Source: Neisseriaceae bacterium JH1-16
GTDB lineage: Bacteria > Pseudomonadota > Gammaproteobacteria > Burkholderiales > Chromobacteriaceae
Reading direction: 5' to 3'
Length of the DNA stretch: 64,000 bases
NCBI GenBank assembly: GCA_025989215.1
Contig: JAPDNP010000002.1
Location: 248,001 to 312,000 of the forward strand
Within the stretch, counting starts at the first letter, position 1; every line of letters begins with the position of its first letter. This document shows positions 34,612 to 43,608 of this stretch, piece by piece. The notes under the pieces are model-generated. The model saw only the letters and a program-made list of their open reading frames with translations. It searched no databases and was not told where the DNA came from. Made by a program: the position numbers and the translations under genes.

Positions 34612-35904
34612 TTAGCGCGCCATCAGCGCTTCGATTTCGTCGATGCGCTTGGGCACATCGGCGGTATACACCTCGCGGCCTTCGCGCGTGACCAGCACGT
34701 CGTCCTCGATGCGGATACCGATATTGTGGAATTCGGCCGGCACATTGTCGGCCGGACGGATATACAGGCCCGGCTCGACCGTGGTGCACATGCCCGGTGC
34801 GAAACGGATGATCTCGCCGTCGCGATAGCGGCCACCGACATCGTGCACGTCCAGGCCGATCCAGTGGCCGATGCCGTGCATGTAGAACTGCTTGTACGCC
34901 CCCGATTCGATGATGCCGTCGACGCTGCCGCTCAGCAGCCTCAGGTCGACCATGCCTTGGGCGAGGATGCGCAACGCCGTGTCGGATGGCACATTCCACG
35001 CCACGCCCGGCGCGACCGCGTCGATCGCGGCCAGCTCTGCCGCCAGCACCACCTCGTACACCGCGCGCTGCGGGCCGCTGAACTTGCCGTTCACCGGGAA
35101 GGTACGGGTGATGTCGCCGGCGTAGCCGTTCAGCTCGCAGCCGGCATCGATCAGCAGCAGTTCGCCATCGTTCAGCCGGGCGTTGTTGCCGACGTAGTGC
35201 AGCGTGCAGGCATTCGCGCCGCCGGCGACGATACTCTCGTAGGCCGGGAAGCGTGCGCCGTGGCGCACGAAGGTGTGCAGAATCTCCGCCTCGACCTGGT
35301 ATTCGTACATGCCCGGGCGGGTAGCCTGCATCGCGCGCACATGCGCTTCGGCGCTGATCTGGCCGGCGCGGCGCAGGGTGTCGATCTCGCCGGCATCCTT
35401 GATCAAACGCAGCGCGTCGATCAGCGGCAGCAGGTCGTGGTAACGCGTCGGGGTGCCAATGGCCTGGCGCTCGCGGGCGCGCAGCTGCTCCAGCCAGCCA
35501 CCGACGCGGGCATCGAAGCCGGCATTGCGGCCAACCGGCCAGTACACGTCACCGCGATTGGCCAGCAGCTCCGGCAGGCGCAGCTCCAGTTCGGCAAGCG
35601 GATAGGCAGCATCGAAGCCGAATGTCTCCACCGCCCCTGCCGGGCCGTGACGGAAGCCGTCCCACATTTCCCGGTCCAGGTTCTTCTCGCGACAGAACAG
35701 GATGCTGCGTCCATGATCGGCGTCCAGCACCAGCACCGCCTCGGGCTCCGCGAAGCCGGTCAGATAGAGGAAATGGCTATCGGCGCGATACGGATAGTGC
35801 GCATCGGCGTTGCGGGTGACTTCGGGCGCGGTCGGCAGGACGGCGACGCCCTTGCCCATCTGGGTCAGCAGACGGCGGCGGCGGTCGGAATGGGTCTGGG
35901 ACAT
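34612..35904 (-). CDS. pepP: Xaa-Pro aminopeptidase PepP
   Basis: 430-residue manganese aminopeptidase P, which removes the N-terminal residue before proline. The N-terminal domain carries HYPYRADSHFLYLTGFAEPE. The pita-bread catalytic domain has metal ligands in LLLIDAGCELNGYAGDITRT (two Asp), HGIGHWIGLDVHDVG (His), CTTVEPGLYI (Glu) and NIGIRIEDDVLVT (Glu). ATG 35904 follows AGAGGA by 5 bases and gives the standard length. First gene of the pepP-ubiH-visC-dsbC unit. Confidence 0.94.
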   Translation of the reverse strand: MSQTHSDRRRRLLTQMGKGVAVLPTAPEVTRNADAHYPYRADSHFLYLTGFAEPEAVLVLDADHGRSILFCREKNLDREMWDGFRHGPAGAVETFGFDAAYPLAELELRLPELLANRGDVYWPVGRNAGFDARVGGWLEQLRARERQAIGTPTRYHDLLPLIDALRLIKDAGEIDTLRRAGQISAEAHVRAMQATRPGMYEYQVEAEILHTFVRHGARFPAYESIVAGGANACTLHYVGNNARLNDGELLLIDAGCELNGYAGDITRTFPVNGKFSGPQRAVYEVVLAAELAAIDAVAPGVAWNVPSDTALRILAQGMVDLRLLSGSVDGIIESGAYKQFYMHGIGHWIGLDVHDVGGRYRDGEIIRFAPGMCTTVEPGLYIRPADNVPAEFHNIGIRIEDDVLVTREGREVYTADVPKRIDEIEALMAR

Positions 35905-36037
35905 GGAATCCTCTTGGCTTTGCAGAGCGATCGTGAGGCCGGTCCGTGCTCGGACGGGGGCTCCCGGGTCTTGTGAACGCGGGGCCCGGCAACGCGGCTC
36001 AAGCCACCCTGCCCCTTTTGTTATGGACTCCGCTAGT

Positions 36038-36421
36038 TTACACCGCAGCACGGTCGCAAGCACGGCGGCACCCACGGCCCAGCGCCAAACCCAGGCCGGC
36101 CCCGGCCAGGTCGGCAAGCGCATCCCAGGGGTCGCCGCTGCGGTCGACAATCAGCGTCGCCTGCAGCAGCTCGGACAGCCCCGCCCAGACGGCCAGCGAG
36201 CAACCGATCAGCCTTACCGCCCTAGTCCGGTCGGCGGCAGCCAAGTACAGCAAGACGGCCTGCACGGCGAACAAGCCGAAGTGACCGAGCTTGTCGTAGT
36301 GCAAAAACGGCATCGGCTCGCTGCCTGCCGGCTTGAACAGACACCACAGGCCGAACAGCCACCACAGCAGCGCCAAGCACGCCGCCGGTTTCGGCCAACG
36401 TTGGCCGAACGGCGCGGTCAT
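36038..36421 (-). CDS. VanZ-like membrane protein
   Basis: 127-residue protein with about four membrane helices. The VanZ-type core PFLHYDKLGHFGLFAVQAVL and SELLQATLIVDRSGDPWDALADLAG, with conserved Asp, His and Glu, is intact. Family function in non-resistant bacteria is unknown. ATG 36421 shares its A with the stop of the upstream 69-residue gene (TAATG). A 20-base palindrome made of two copies of the TTCGGCCAAC word lies inside its 5' end (36390-36409). Confidence 0.8.
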   Translation of the reverse strand: MTAPFGQRWPKPAACLALLWWLFGLWCLFKPAGSEPMPFLHYDKLGHFGLFAVQAVLLYLAAADRTRAVRLIGCSLAVWAGLSELLQATLIVDRSGDPWDALADLAGAGLGLALGRGCRRACDRAAV

Positions 36422-36630
36422 TACGGATTCTGGCGCAGCCACTCGCGGCACAGCTTGGCGTAGCGCTCAAACTTGCCGCCACGCTTCTGCAGCACTTTTT
36501 CCCACTCGATCACTTCGGCGCGCTCCGGCGCTTGATCGATCGTGCATTCCCAGAGCATGAATTCGACCAAGAACGCCACCTCATCCGGCTTGCCGTTCCA
36601 GCAAATGTCTAATGCGTTATCGATCGCCAT
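36421..36630 (-). CDS. 69-residue conserved-looking hypothetical protein
   Basis: Small soluble acidic protein (MAIDNALDICWNGKPDEVAF, then LVEFMLWECTIDQAPERAEV) with two predicted helices and a C-terminal RYAKLCREWLRQ. ATG 36630 follows GAGAGG. It is translationally coupled to the vanZ-like gene. Family not recognised; length, ribosome site and coupling support a real gene. Confidence 0.7.
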   Translation of the reverse strand: MAIDNALDICWNGKPDEVAFLVEFMLWECTIDQAPERAEVIEWEKVLQKRGGKFERYAKLCREWLRQNP

Positions 36631-36656
36631 TCGGGTTACCTCTCAAAAAAACAAAA

Positions 36657-36683
36657 ACGGGCCTGCCCTACGCAGGCAGGCCC
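36657..36683 (-). terminator. yebC terminator
   Basis: CGGGCCTGCC (36657-36666) pairs with GGCAGGCCCG (36674-36683); the leftward transcript runs into TTTTTGTTTTTTT. Strong Rho-independent terminator, 22 bases after the stop. Confidence 0.9.
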
Positions 36684-36705
36684 GGTTGGCCGAACGCGCG
36701 AGCGC

Positions 36706-37431
36706 TCAGTCTTCCAGCACGGCGGAAGTGTACACTTCCTGCACATCGTCCAGGTCTTCCAGTGCGTCGAGCAGCTTCTGCATGCGTACCGCGTCGTCGC
36801 CGGCCAGGACCGTCTCGTTCTGCGCACGCATCGTCACTTCACCATCTTCGGCCTTGAAGCCCGCCGCTTCCAGCGCTGCCTTCACATCGGCGAACTCGTA
36901 CGGGCCGGTCAGCACTTCCAGCGAACCGTCGTCGTTGGTCAGCACGTCTTCGGCGCCGGACTCCAGCGCCGCTTCCATCAGCGCGTCCTCGTCCACGCCC
37001 GGCGCGAACAGCAGGTAGCCCTCGTGCTTGAACTGGAACGCCACGCAGCCGTCGGTACCCAGGTTGCCGCCGTACTTGCTGAACGCGTGACGCACATCGG
37101 CCACGGTTCGGGTCTTGTTGTCGGTCAGGCAATCGACCATCACCGCCGCGCCGCCGATGCCGTAGCCCTCGTAGCGCAGCTCCAGGTAGTCAACGCCTTC
37201 CTGGTTGCCGGCGCCGCGGTCGACCGCGCGCTGGATATTATCCTTCGGCATATTGGCGCTGAGCGCCTTGTCGATCGCCAGGCGCAGACGCGGGTTGATC
37301 GACGCGTCGCCGCCGCCCAGGCGGGCCGCCACGTTGATCTCCTTGAGCAGGCGGGTAAAGATCTTGCCGCGCTTGGCATCTGCGCGTTCTTTCTTATGCT
37401 TAATGTTCGCCCATTTACTGTGGCCAGCCAT
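36706..37431 (-). CDS. yebC: YebC/PmpR-family protein
   Basis: 241 residues, full length for the YebC family of translation/transcription-associated factors (some relieve ribosome stalling on proline runs). Begins with the invariant [20 protein letters not shown] and contains [16 protein letters not shown] and [20 protein letters not shown]. It sits between the fliR terminator and its own strong terminator, so is an independent unit. Confidence 0.95.
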   Translation of the reverse strand: MAGHSKWANIKHKKERADAKRGKIFTRLLKEINVAARLGGGDASINPRLRLAIDKALSANMPKDNIQRAVDRGAGNQEGVDYLELRYEGYGIGGAAVMVDCLTDNKTRTVADVRHAFSKYGGNLGTDGCVAFQFKHEGYLLFAPGVDEDALMEAALESGAEDVLTNDDGSLEVLTGPYEFADVKAALEAAGFKAEDGEVTMRAQNETVLAGDDAVRMQKLLDALEDLDDVQEVYTSAVLED

Positions 37432-37450
37432 AATCGCCTCGAAAATGCTG

Positions 37451-37474
37451 CAAAGCGTGCCTCGGCACGCTTTG
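37451..37474 (-). terminator. Terminator of the flagellar unit
   Basis: CAAAGCGTGC (37451-37460) pairs with GCACGCTTTG (37465-37474), tetraloop CTCG. It is 45 bases after the fliR stop and marks the end of the long leftward flagellar run; the T-tract is weak. Confidence 0.65.
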
Positions 37475-37518
37475 TCTCAGTTCAACAACCAGAAATTTGC
37501 CCGCAGTGTAGCAGAAAG

Positions 37519-38301
37519 CTATGTGAGCTTCAGCAGCCCATCGAGGAAGCCGAAGGCCTCGCGGTATAGCGTCTCGACCGCGGGCACGGTCAGAGGCACG
37601 GCGATATACATCGCGATGAAACCGACCGACAGCGTCAGCGGGAAGCCGAAGGAAAAGATATTGAACTGCGGTGCGGCACGTGTCATCACCCCGATCGCCA
37701 GGTTGGTCACCAACAGCGCACCGACCACCGGCAGCGACAGCCACAAGCCCCAGCTGACCATCTTCCCTCCCCATTCGGCCAGGGTCTTGAAATCGCTCAG
37801 CGGCAAGGCGGTGCCGATCGGCATGGTACGGAAGCTGTCGAGCAGCGTCTCGATCACCAGCCGGTGGCCGTCGAAGGACAGGAACAACAGAAAAGTGAAG
37901 GTGGTCAGTAGCCGCGACACCGCCGGCACCGACGCATTGTGCTGGGGGTCGAAGAACATCGCGAAGCCCAGGCCCATCTGCGTCGCCATCATCGAGCCGG
38001 CCATTTCCACCGCGGTGATCACCACCCGCATCACGAAGCCTATCGTGATACCAATCAATAGCTGCTGCGCCAGAATCAGCACGCCTTGCGCCGAAACCAA
38101 CGGGATCGCCGGCAAGGGCGGCAACAGCGGGGCAATCAGCAAGGTCAGCAGCAGCGCAAAGCCCGCCTTGAAACGACGAGGGATCGACTTGGTGGCAAAG
38201 AAGGGATCGGCCACGAACACGCCGATGATGCGGGCGAACGGCCAGGCGAATACGCTGACCAGCGCGTTGATCTGCCCGTCGGTAATCGTGACGACCGCCA
38301 T
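37519..38301 (-). CDS. fliR: Flagellar export protein FliR
   Basis: Core membrane component of the flagellar type III export gate, 260 residues with about six helices. The conserved SIPRRFKAGFALLLTLLIAP and GTALPLSDFKTLAEWGGKM are seen. ATG 38301 overlaps the fliQ stop (TGATG), so translation is coupled. Last gene of the unit. Confidence 0.95.
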   Translation of the reverse strand: MAVVTITDGQINALVSVFAWPFARIIGVFVADPFFATKSIPRRFKAGFALLLTLLIAPLLPPLPAIPLVSAQGVLILAQQLLIGITIGFVMRVVITAVEMAGSMMATQMGLGFAMFFDPQHNASVPAVSRLLTTFTFLLFLSFDGHRLVIETLLDSFRTMPIGTALPLSDFKTLAEWGGKMVSWGLWLSLPVVGALLVTNLAIGVMTRAAPQFNIFSFGFPLTLSVGFIAMYIAVPLTVPAVETLYREAFGFLDGLLKLT

Positions 38302-38570
38302 CAGCCGATCACGTGCGGAATGCTTTGAAACAGCCGAGTGGTGTAGTCGGAAAGCGTGTTGAGAATCCACGGCCCGGCCAGCACCAGCACCAGAAACAAG
38401 GCCAGCAGCTTCGGAATGAAGGTCAGCGTCATTTCGTTGATCTGGGTGGCCGCCTGCAGAATGCTGACCAAGAGGCCGACCAGCAGCGACACGCCCAACA
38501 CCGGCGCGGCCACCAGAATCAGCACGTAAAGCGCATTCTGCACAATAGTGACGACAACTTCCGGACCCAT
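38301..38570 (-). CDS. fliQ: Flagellar export protein FliQ
   Basis: 89-residue two-helix export-gate protein (MGPEVVVTIVQNALYVLILV, then SLLVGLLVSILQAATQINEM, TLTFIPKLLAL). ATG 38570 has GGAG upstream, within the end of the acetyltransferase gene that precedes it by only two bases. Normal length. Confidence 0.95.
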   Translation of the reverse strand: MGPEVVVTIVQNALYVLILVAAPVLGVSLLVGLLVSILQAATQINEMTLTFIPKLLALFLVLVLAGPWILNTLSDYTTRLFQSIPHVIG

Positions 38571-38572
38571 CG

Positions 38573-39073
38573 TTACTCCTCGCTCGCCGTTGCCGGCGAC
38601 TTTCTCATCAAGCAATTATCGATCTCGACCCCGTGCCGCAGCACCCGGTTGTCGCGCAACCAACGGTAACCGGCTCGCTCGAACACAGGGCGGGCACCGT
38701 GGCTGGCCCAGGTCGTGAACTCCGTCAACCCGGCCGCCTGCGCCTCGGCCTCGAGCGCAGCGATCATCCACAGCGCCAGCCCCTGCCCGGCGTACTCGGG
38801 GGCGACGAACAGCATGTCGAATTCGCCGTCGTGACACAGCCAGGCAAAGCCGGCCAGCTGTCCATCGTCGCTCACCGCCTTGCAGCTCCAGGCGCGACCG
38901 AGCCGCTCGGCCCAGCCGGCCCGCCAGGCCGGGTCCATCTCCCTTGCCGGCGCCCAGGCGGCGCACTGCTCGGCACTGTAGAAACGACTGGCCAGACCAT
39001 GCACGCTCGCAACGAACAGCGCATGACAAGCCGGCAGGTCCGCTTCAGCCAAGGCCTGCAGGCGGTAGCTCAT
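38573..39073 (-). CDS. GNAT-family N-acetyltransferase inside the fli operon
   Basis: 166-residue acetyl-CoA-dependent N-acetyltransferase. The fold is clear: [20 protein letters not shown] at the N terminus, [40 protein letters not shown] (CoA pyrophosphate loop QGxA) and the terminal [19 protein letters not shown]. Its ATG overlaps the fliP stop (ATGA) and its stop is two bases before fliQ, so it is fully built into the operon. fliP and fliQ are normally adjacent. It could modify a flagellar protein, a small molecule, or be an unrelated passenger; target unknown. Confidence 0.88.
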   Translation of the reverse strand: MSYRLQALAEADLPACHALFVASVHGLASRFYSAEQCAAWAPAREMDPAWRAGWAERLGRAWSCKAVSDDGQLAGFAWLCHDGEFDMLFVAPEYAGQGLALWMIAALEAEAQAAGLTEFTTWASHGARPVFERAGYRWLRDNRVLRHGVEIDNCLMRKSPATASEE

Positions 39074-39813
39074 CCGGTATAGAAGCTCTGCACCAGCGAG
39101 CCCATCAACAGCGTCCAGCCGTCGACCAGCACAAACAGCATGATCTTGAACGGCAGCGAGATGATCACCGGCGACACCATCATCATCCCCATCGCCATCA
39201 GCACGCTGGCCACGACCAGGTCGATGATCAGGAAGGGGATGAACACCATGAAGCCGATCTGGAACGCGGTCTTCAGCTCGCTGGTGACGAAGGCCGGGAT
39301 CAGGGTCTTCATCGACACGTCAGCCGGCGTCGCCGGCTTGGCCGATTGCGACACCTCGATGAAGAACTGCAGATCCTTCTGACGGGTCTGCTTGAGCATG
39401 AACTCCTTCATCGGCCCGCTACCGGCGTCGAGCGCCTGTTGCATGCTGATCTTGTCCTCGGAGAACGGCACCCAGGCCTTGGAATAGACCTGATCGAGCG
39501 TCGGTCCCATCACGAAGATGGTCAGGAACAGCGCCAGCCCCACCAACACCTGGTTGGGCGGCGACTGGCCGGTGCCCAGCGCCTGACGCAGCAGCGACAG
39601 CACGATCACGATACGGGTGAAGGCCGTCATCAGCAACAGCATCGACGGAATGAAGCCAAGCGCGGTCATGAACAGCAGCATCTGCAGCGTCAGCGAATAC
39701 TGCTGGCCGCCGCCGCTGGCCGGCGCACTATTGAACAGCGGCAAGCCGGCCGCTTGACTCAGACCGGCCACGCACAGCAGCGCACCGGCAATAAACAGGG
39801 AACGGAACTTCAC
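39070..39813 (-). CDS. fliP: Flagellar export protein FliP
   Basis: Export-gate membrane protein, 247 residues with a cleavable signal ([17 protein letters not shown]) and four helices. Conserved [39 protein letters not shown] and [39 protein letters not shown] are present. Overlaps fliO by four bases. Confidence 0.96.
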   Translation of the reverse strand: MKFRSLFIAGALLCVAGLSQAAGLPLFNSAPASGGGQQYSLTLQMLLFMTALGFIPSMLLLMTAFTRIVIVLSLLRQALGTGQSPPNQVLVGLALFLTIFVMGPTLDQVYSKAWVPFSEDKISMQQALDAGSGPMKEFMLKQTRQKDLQFFIEVSQSAKPATPADVSMKTLIPAFVTSELKTAFQIGFMVFIPFLIIDLVVASVLMAMGMMMVSPVIISLPFKIMLFVLVDGWTLLMGSLVQSFYTG

Positions 39814-40262
39814 GTTGGGGAACCGCGATCAGACGAGTTGGCCGAAGGACGGCGACCGGCGGCAAGCGCCGACTTCAGGATACGGGCGAACGGCGGCAAC
39901 TGGCCGTCGTCGATGTTCGGCAGATCGGATGGACGGGCATCGCGCGCCAGCAGCGTGACCTGCTGCCCGGTGACACCGAGCACCAGCCAGTCGCCGGCGA
40001 ACTCGACGATCACCACCCGCTCGCGCGGTCCGACCATCACCGCGCTGACCACTTTCAGGTGCTGCGTCATGCCGAAGGCGCCGCCTTGCAGACGGCGCAC
40101 CGCCCAGGCCAAGGCCAGCACCGCAGCGATCACCAGCGCCAGCGCCAGCGCTACTTGCACCACGCCCATAATGGGCGACGGCAGCTGCGGAGCTGCCGTC
40201 GCTGCCGCGTGGGCCGGCACGGTCAGTGCCAGGCCCGCGGCGTATAGAGCGAACCGGGACAC
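39810..40262 (-). CDS. fliO: Flagellar biosynthesis protein FliO
   Basis: 150-residue one-helix accessory protein of FliP assembly. The start is GTG 40262, which shares its G with the fliN stop codon (TAGTG). A signal-like segment ending VPAHA precedes the membrane helix [20 protein letters not shown], followed by the cytoplasmic core [20 protein letters not shown] and [16 protein letters not shown], typical of FliO. The frame is open further upstream, but the coupling favours this start. Confidence 0.85.
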   Translation of the reverse strand: MSRFALYAAGLALTVPAHAAATAAPQLPSPIMGVVQVALALALVIAAVLALAWAVRRLQGGAFGMTQHLKVVSAVMVGPRERVVIVEFAGDWLVLGVTGQQVTLLARDARPSDLPNIDDGQLPPFARILKSALAAGRRPSANSSDRGSPT

Positions 40263-40855
40263 TATTTCTGCAACCGGCGAATCCGCTCGGCCGGCGTGAT
40301 GATGTCGGTCAGGCGGATACCGAACTTGTCGTTCACCACCACCACCTCGCCCTGGGCAATCAGGCAACCGTTCACCAGCACGTCCATCGGCTCACCCGCC
40401 AAGCCATCCAGCTCGACCACCGAACCCTGCGCCAGCTGCAGCAGGTTGCGAATCGCAATCTTGGTACGGCCCAGCTCGACGGTGATCTGCACAGGGATGT
40501 CCAGAATCATGTCGAGATTCTGCGCCGTGCTGCCTGTGCCGCCACCGGCTACCGCAGCAGCCCCCTGACCGAAGTCCTGGAACAGATTGGTCGCCGGCGC
40601 CACTTGCGGTTGAACTGCCTCGACCGGCTCATGGACTTCCTGCTCGGCCAGAGCCGCAGCCCAGTCGTCCATGGTACTCGACTCGCCAGCGGCGCTTGGC
40701 GCAGCAAAATCATCCGGTAGCTCGGCGCTTACCGTCTCCTGTTCAGCCAATGCAGCCGACCAGTCGTCCATCGAGATCGCGTCGACATCGGCCTGCGCGC
40801 TCACCTGTTCGCCGACGGCTTGGTCTTCCATCTTCAGCAAATCTTCATCAGCCAC
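40262..40855 (-). CDS. fliN: Flagellar motor switch protein FliN
   Basis: C-ring switch protein, 197 residues, longer than the usual ~140 because of an acidic N-terminal region that contains a near-duplicate, DDWSAALAEQE and DDWAAALAEQE. The C-terminal SPOA domain is standard: LDMILDIPVQITVELGRTKI, AIRNLLQLAQGSVVELDGLA, DVLVNGCLIAQGEVVVVNDK. GTG 40855 is taken as start (GGGAGA upstream); it overlaps the fliM stop. Confidence 0.92.
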   Translation of the reverse strand: MADEDLLKMEDQAVGEQVSAQADVDAISMDDWSAALAEQETVSAELPDDFAAPSAAGESSTMDDWAAALAEQEVHEPVEAVQPQVAPATNLFQDFGQGAAAVAGGGTGSTAQNLDMILDIPVQITVELGRTKIAIRNLLQLAQGSVVELDGLAGEPMDVLVNGCLIAQGEVVVVNDKFGIRLTDIITPAERIRRLQK

Positions 40856-41858
40856 GGCTGCTATCTCCCATGCCCAGCTCACCCATCTCCAGGGCGCTGG
40901 CAAGAATGTTTTCTACCTTGAGCGCCATGCGCCCGTTCAGCGTGCCGTAACGGCACTCCAGCACCGGAATGCCGGACACGTCGGCCACGATGGTCTCTGG
41001 AATCTCCAGCGTGACCACGTCGCCTTCCTTAAGATTCAAAATCTGGTCGAGCGTCACCTCGGCATGCGCCAACGTCGCCACCAGTTCGACCTCGGCGGCC
41101 TGCACCTGATGCTTCATCAGGTTGACCCAGCGGTTGTCCACCTCGGTACGGTCGGCCTGCATCGTGCTAGACAGCACATCGCGCAGCGGCTCGATCATCG
41201 AGTACGGCAGACAAACGTGGAAATCGCCGCCGCCCGCGCCCAGCTCGATGTGGAAGGTCATCGCCACCACCACTTCGGTCGGGGTGGCGATGTTGGCGAA
41301 CTGGGTATTCATCTCCGAGCGAACGTAGTGGAAGTCGAGCGGATAGACCGGCTGCCACGCCTTCTTGTACTCGGTGAACACCACGTCGAGCAGACGCTGA
41401 ATGATGCGCTGCTCGGTCGGGGTGAAATCGCGCCCCTCGACACGCACGTGGTAGCGGCCGTCCGAGCCGAACAGGTTATCGACGACCAAGAACACCAGGT
41501 CCGGGTCGAAGATGAACAAGCCAGTACCGCGCAGCGGTTTGACTTGCACCAGATTCAGGTTGGTCGGCACCACCAGGTTGCGGATGAATTCGCTGTACTT
41601 CTGTACGCGTACCGGCCCCACCGAAATCTCGGTGTTGCGACGCATGAAGTTGAACAGGCCGATGCGCAGATTGCGCGCGAAGCGTTCATTCAGGATTTCA
41701 AGCGACGGCATCCTGCCGCGCACGATGCGTTCCTGACGGCCGATGTCGTAGGCACGGATGCCCGAGCGATCGCTGGCGGTCTCGCTGGCCGCCTCTTCGC
41801 CGGTCACTCCGCGCAGCAGCGCATCGACCTCTTCCTGAGAGAGGATATCGTCAGCCAT
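40848..41858 (-). CDS. fliM: Flagellar motor switch protein FliM
   Basis: 336-residue C-ring protein. The N-terminal CheY-binding segment DILSQEEVDALLRGVTGEE is intact, followed by the CheC-like middle domain (MPSLEILNERFARNLRIGLF) and the C-terminal SPOA domain. Three bases after fliL. Confidence 0.96.
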   Translation of the reverse strand: MADDILSQEEVDALLRGVTGEEAASETASDRSGIRAYDIGRQERIVRGRMPSLEILNERFARNLRIGLFNFMRRNTEISVGPVRVQKYSEFIRNLVVPTNLNLVQVKPLRGTGLFIFDPDLVFLVVDNLFGSDGRYHVRVEGRDFTPTEQRIIQRLLDVVFTEYKKAWQPVYPLDFHYVRSEMNTQFANIATPTEVVVAMTFHIELGAGGGDFHVCLPYSMIEPLRDVLSSTMQADRTEVDNRWVNLMKHQVQAAEVELVATLAHAEVTLDQILNLKEGDVVTLEIPETIVADVSGIPVLECRYGTLNGRMALKVENILASALEMGELGMGDSSRG

Positions 41859-41861
41859 GAA

Positions 41862-42374
41862 TTACTGAGCCTGAATGATGAACGAGGTGAACAACACACT
41901 TTCGACCGGCTCTTCGCCACCGGCCCCATCCATCGATTCGTTGATGATCTTCTTGACCTGAGCCTTGAGCTTCACCTTGCCCTCCGGCGTCGACAGCTCA
42001 TCGGCGGTCTTCGAGGACAGCAACAGGATCAGGCCGCTGCGAATCTTCGGCATATAGTCGACGAAGGCTTTTTGTGCGTCGTTGTTGGCCAGCTGCGCCT
42101 GCATCTCCACCTGCAACAGCATGCCGTCCTTACCGAACAGATTGACCACGAATGTGTCCATCTTCTGGAAGATCGGCGGGCCACTCTTCGGCTTCTTCTG
42201 TTCGGCAGACGCCGTCGCGCCCTGAGCCGAGTTGCTGTTGACCAGCACATAGGCCAAGCCGCCTATCGCGCCGATCAGCAGCACAAGTAGCGCGATCACC
42301 ACAATCATCAGCTTCTGGTTGCCGCCCGACTTGCCCGCCTCTTTCAGGTTTCTCTTCTCATCTGCCATCGCCAT
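41862..42374 (-). CDS. fliL: Flagellar basal-body-associated protein FliL
   Basis: 170-residue inner-membrane protein with one helix (LMIVVIALLVLLIGAIGGLA) and a periplasmic domain (MDTFVVNLFGKDGMLLQVEM, DELSTPEGKVKLKAQVKKII), which stabilises stator engagement. Two possible ATG starts, 42374 and 42368. An AT-rich 87-base gap separates it from fliK and may carry a secondary promoter. Confidence 0.93.
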   Translation of the reverse strand: MAMADEKRNLKEAGKSGGNQKLMIVVIALLVLLIGAIGGLAYVLVNSNSAQGATASAEQKKPKSGPPIFQKMDTFVVNLFGKDGMLLQVEMQAQLANNDAQKAFVDYMPKIRSGLILLLSSKTADELSTPEGKVKLKAQVKKIINESMDGAGGEEPVESVLFTSFIIQAQ

Positions 42375-42461
42375 GTGTCTTATCGTCCGAGCAAAAGGTA
42401 TTGATCATCTAATCGGTTATTTTTGACATTTCATTACAAATGAAACATCAAAAAAATCTTC

Positions 42462-43550
42462 TTATGCAAAAGTACTCAAGATGCCGCGCGCGGCCTTGAG
42501 TGTCGCCAGTACCTCCGGTTCGTCGGTACCGCCGTCATCCTGGCGTCGTCCCCGCTGCTGTTGGCCGAAGGCCTGACGCTGGTCGCCCGACTGGCCGCTC
42601 GACACTTGGGCGTCCGACAGCTGGATACCGCTGCCCGCCAGCATCGACGCAAGACGCGGCAGGCTGTTCTCCACCGCCTCGCGCGCCTGCGGCGTCGCGG
42701 CGTTGAATACCACCTGCGCCTGGTTCTGGTCGATCTTCAGCGACACCTCGATCGGGCCGAGATGCGAAGGGTTGAGCGAGATCTGCGCCTGGTCCGACTT
42801 GAGGTTGGCCATGGTCATCAGCTGCTGCCCCATGGCATGCGACCAGTTGCTGTCCGAGAGATGTGTGCTGATCGACAGCGGCAACGGCGACGGCGTGCTG
42901 GCAACCAGCACCGGCGGTGCGCCAGCGGGACGCGCCTGCGCGGCGGCGTCCGCCAGCAAGGCATGGGCATTGACCGAGGTACCGGCGGCCGAGGCAGCAT
43001 CATTCAGCGCCGTCTGAAACAGCTCCAGTTTGGTCGCCGCCTTGACGCCATCGGTCGCGGCCGGCTTCGTGCCGGCCCCGGTTGGGGCGGCCATCGCCAG
43101 CGCAAGCGGTGCGGCGTTCTGCACGACCGATGTCGGGCTTTCCTGCTTGCCTGCGGCCAGCGCATCTGTCAGCCCGGTGTCGGCAGCAGACAGGGCGGTA
43201 TTCACCGGCGCGCTGACTACGTTGGCATTGCCGGCAGACGCCGCGGCCTTGACCGTCGGCTGATTGCTCACCACAGGCGGCACAAACACTGGAATCGCCA
43301 GCAAAGTCGCCGGATCGACAGCGGCGGTCTTACCGGTCTCGTCATCGGCCGCATCGTGGCTCGTACTCTTCCCGTCGCCCAGCGCCGCGCCCAGCTTGTC
43401 GCCTTGGGCCTTGGCCGGCAAGGCGGCAAGGGCACCCAACTGAGTGCCCAGCAGGGCCGCAAACAAATCAGTCGGCTCGCTCTTGTCCCCTGCAGCAGAG
43501 GTGCTAGCTGCCACCTGCGAAGAGGTCGTGGCTTGTACACGGATCGTCAT
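42462..43550 (-). CDS. fliK: Flagellar hook-length control protein FliK
   Basis: 362 residues. A long Ala-rich, low-complexity N-terminal region (the molecular ruler part) leads to the conserved C-terminal domain at about residues 230-320: MGQQLMTMANLKSDQAQISL, NPSHLGPIEVSLKIDQNQAQ, VVFNAATPQAREAVENSLPR, LASMLAGSGIQLSDAQV. Order and spacing after fliJ are normal. Confidence 0.92.
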   Translation of the reverse strand: MTIRVQATTSSQVAASTSAAGDKSEPTDLFAALLGTQLGALAALPAKAQGDKLGAALGDGKSTSHDAADDETGKTAAVDPATLLAIPVFVPPVVSNQPTVKAAASAGNANVVSAPVNTALSAADTGLTDALAAGKQESPTSVVQNAAPLALAMAAPTGAGTKPAATDGVKAATKLELFQTALNDAASAAGTSVNAHALLADAAAQARPAGAPPVLVASTPSPLPLSISTHLSDSNWSHAMGQQLMTMANLKSDQAQISLNPSHLGPIEVSLKIDQNQAQVVFNAATPQAREAVENSLPRLASMLAGSGIQLSDAQVSSGQSGDQRQAFGQQQRGRRQDDGGTDEPEVLATLKAARGILSTFA

Positions 43551-43608
43551 GGTAGTTCTTTCGCGTTGAGTGACGGCTATCCCATGCAGATAGTGAGCCG
43601 ATTATCGA

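Noticed and set aside
40671-42290. 539-codon rightward open frame
   Set aside because: Opposite fliN, fliM and fliL; no domain or ribosome site supports it.
43572-43608. GTCGATAA resembling a sigma-28 -10 element before fliK
   Set aside because: No TAAA-like -35 element at the proper distance.
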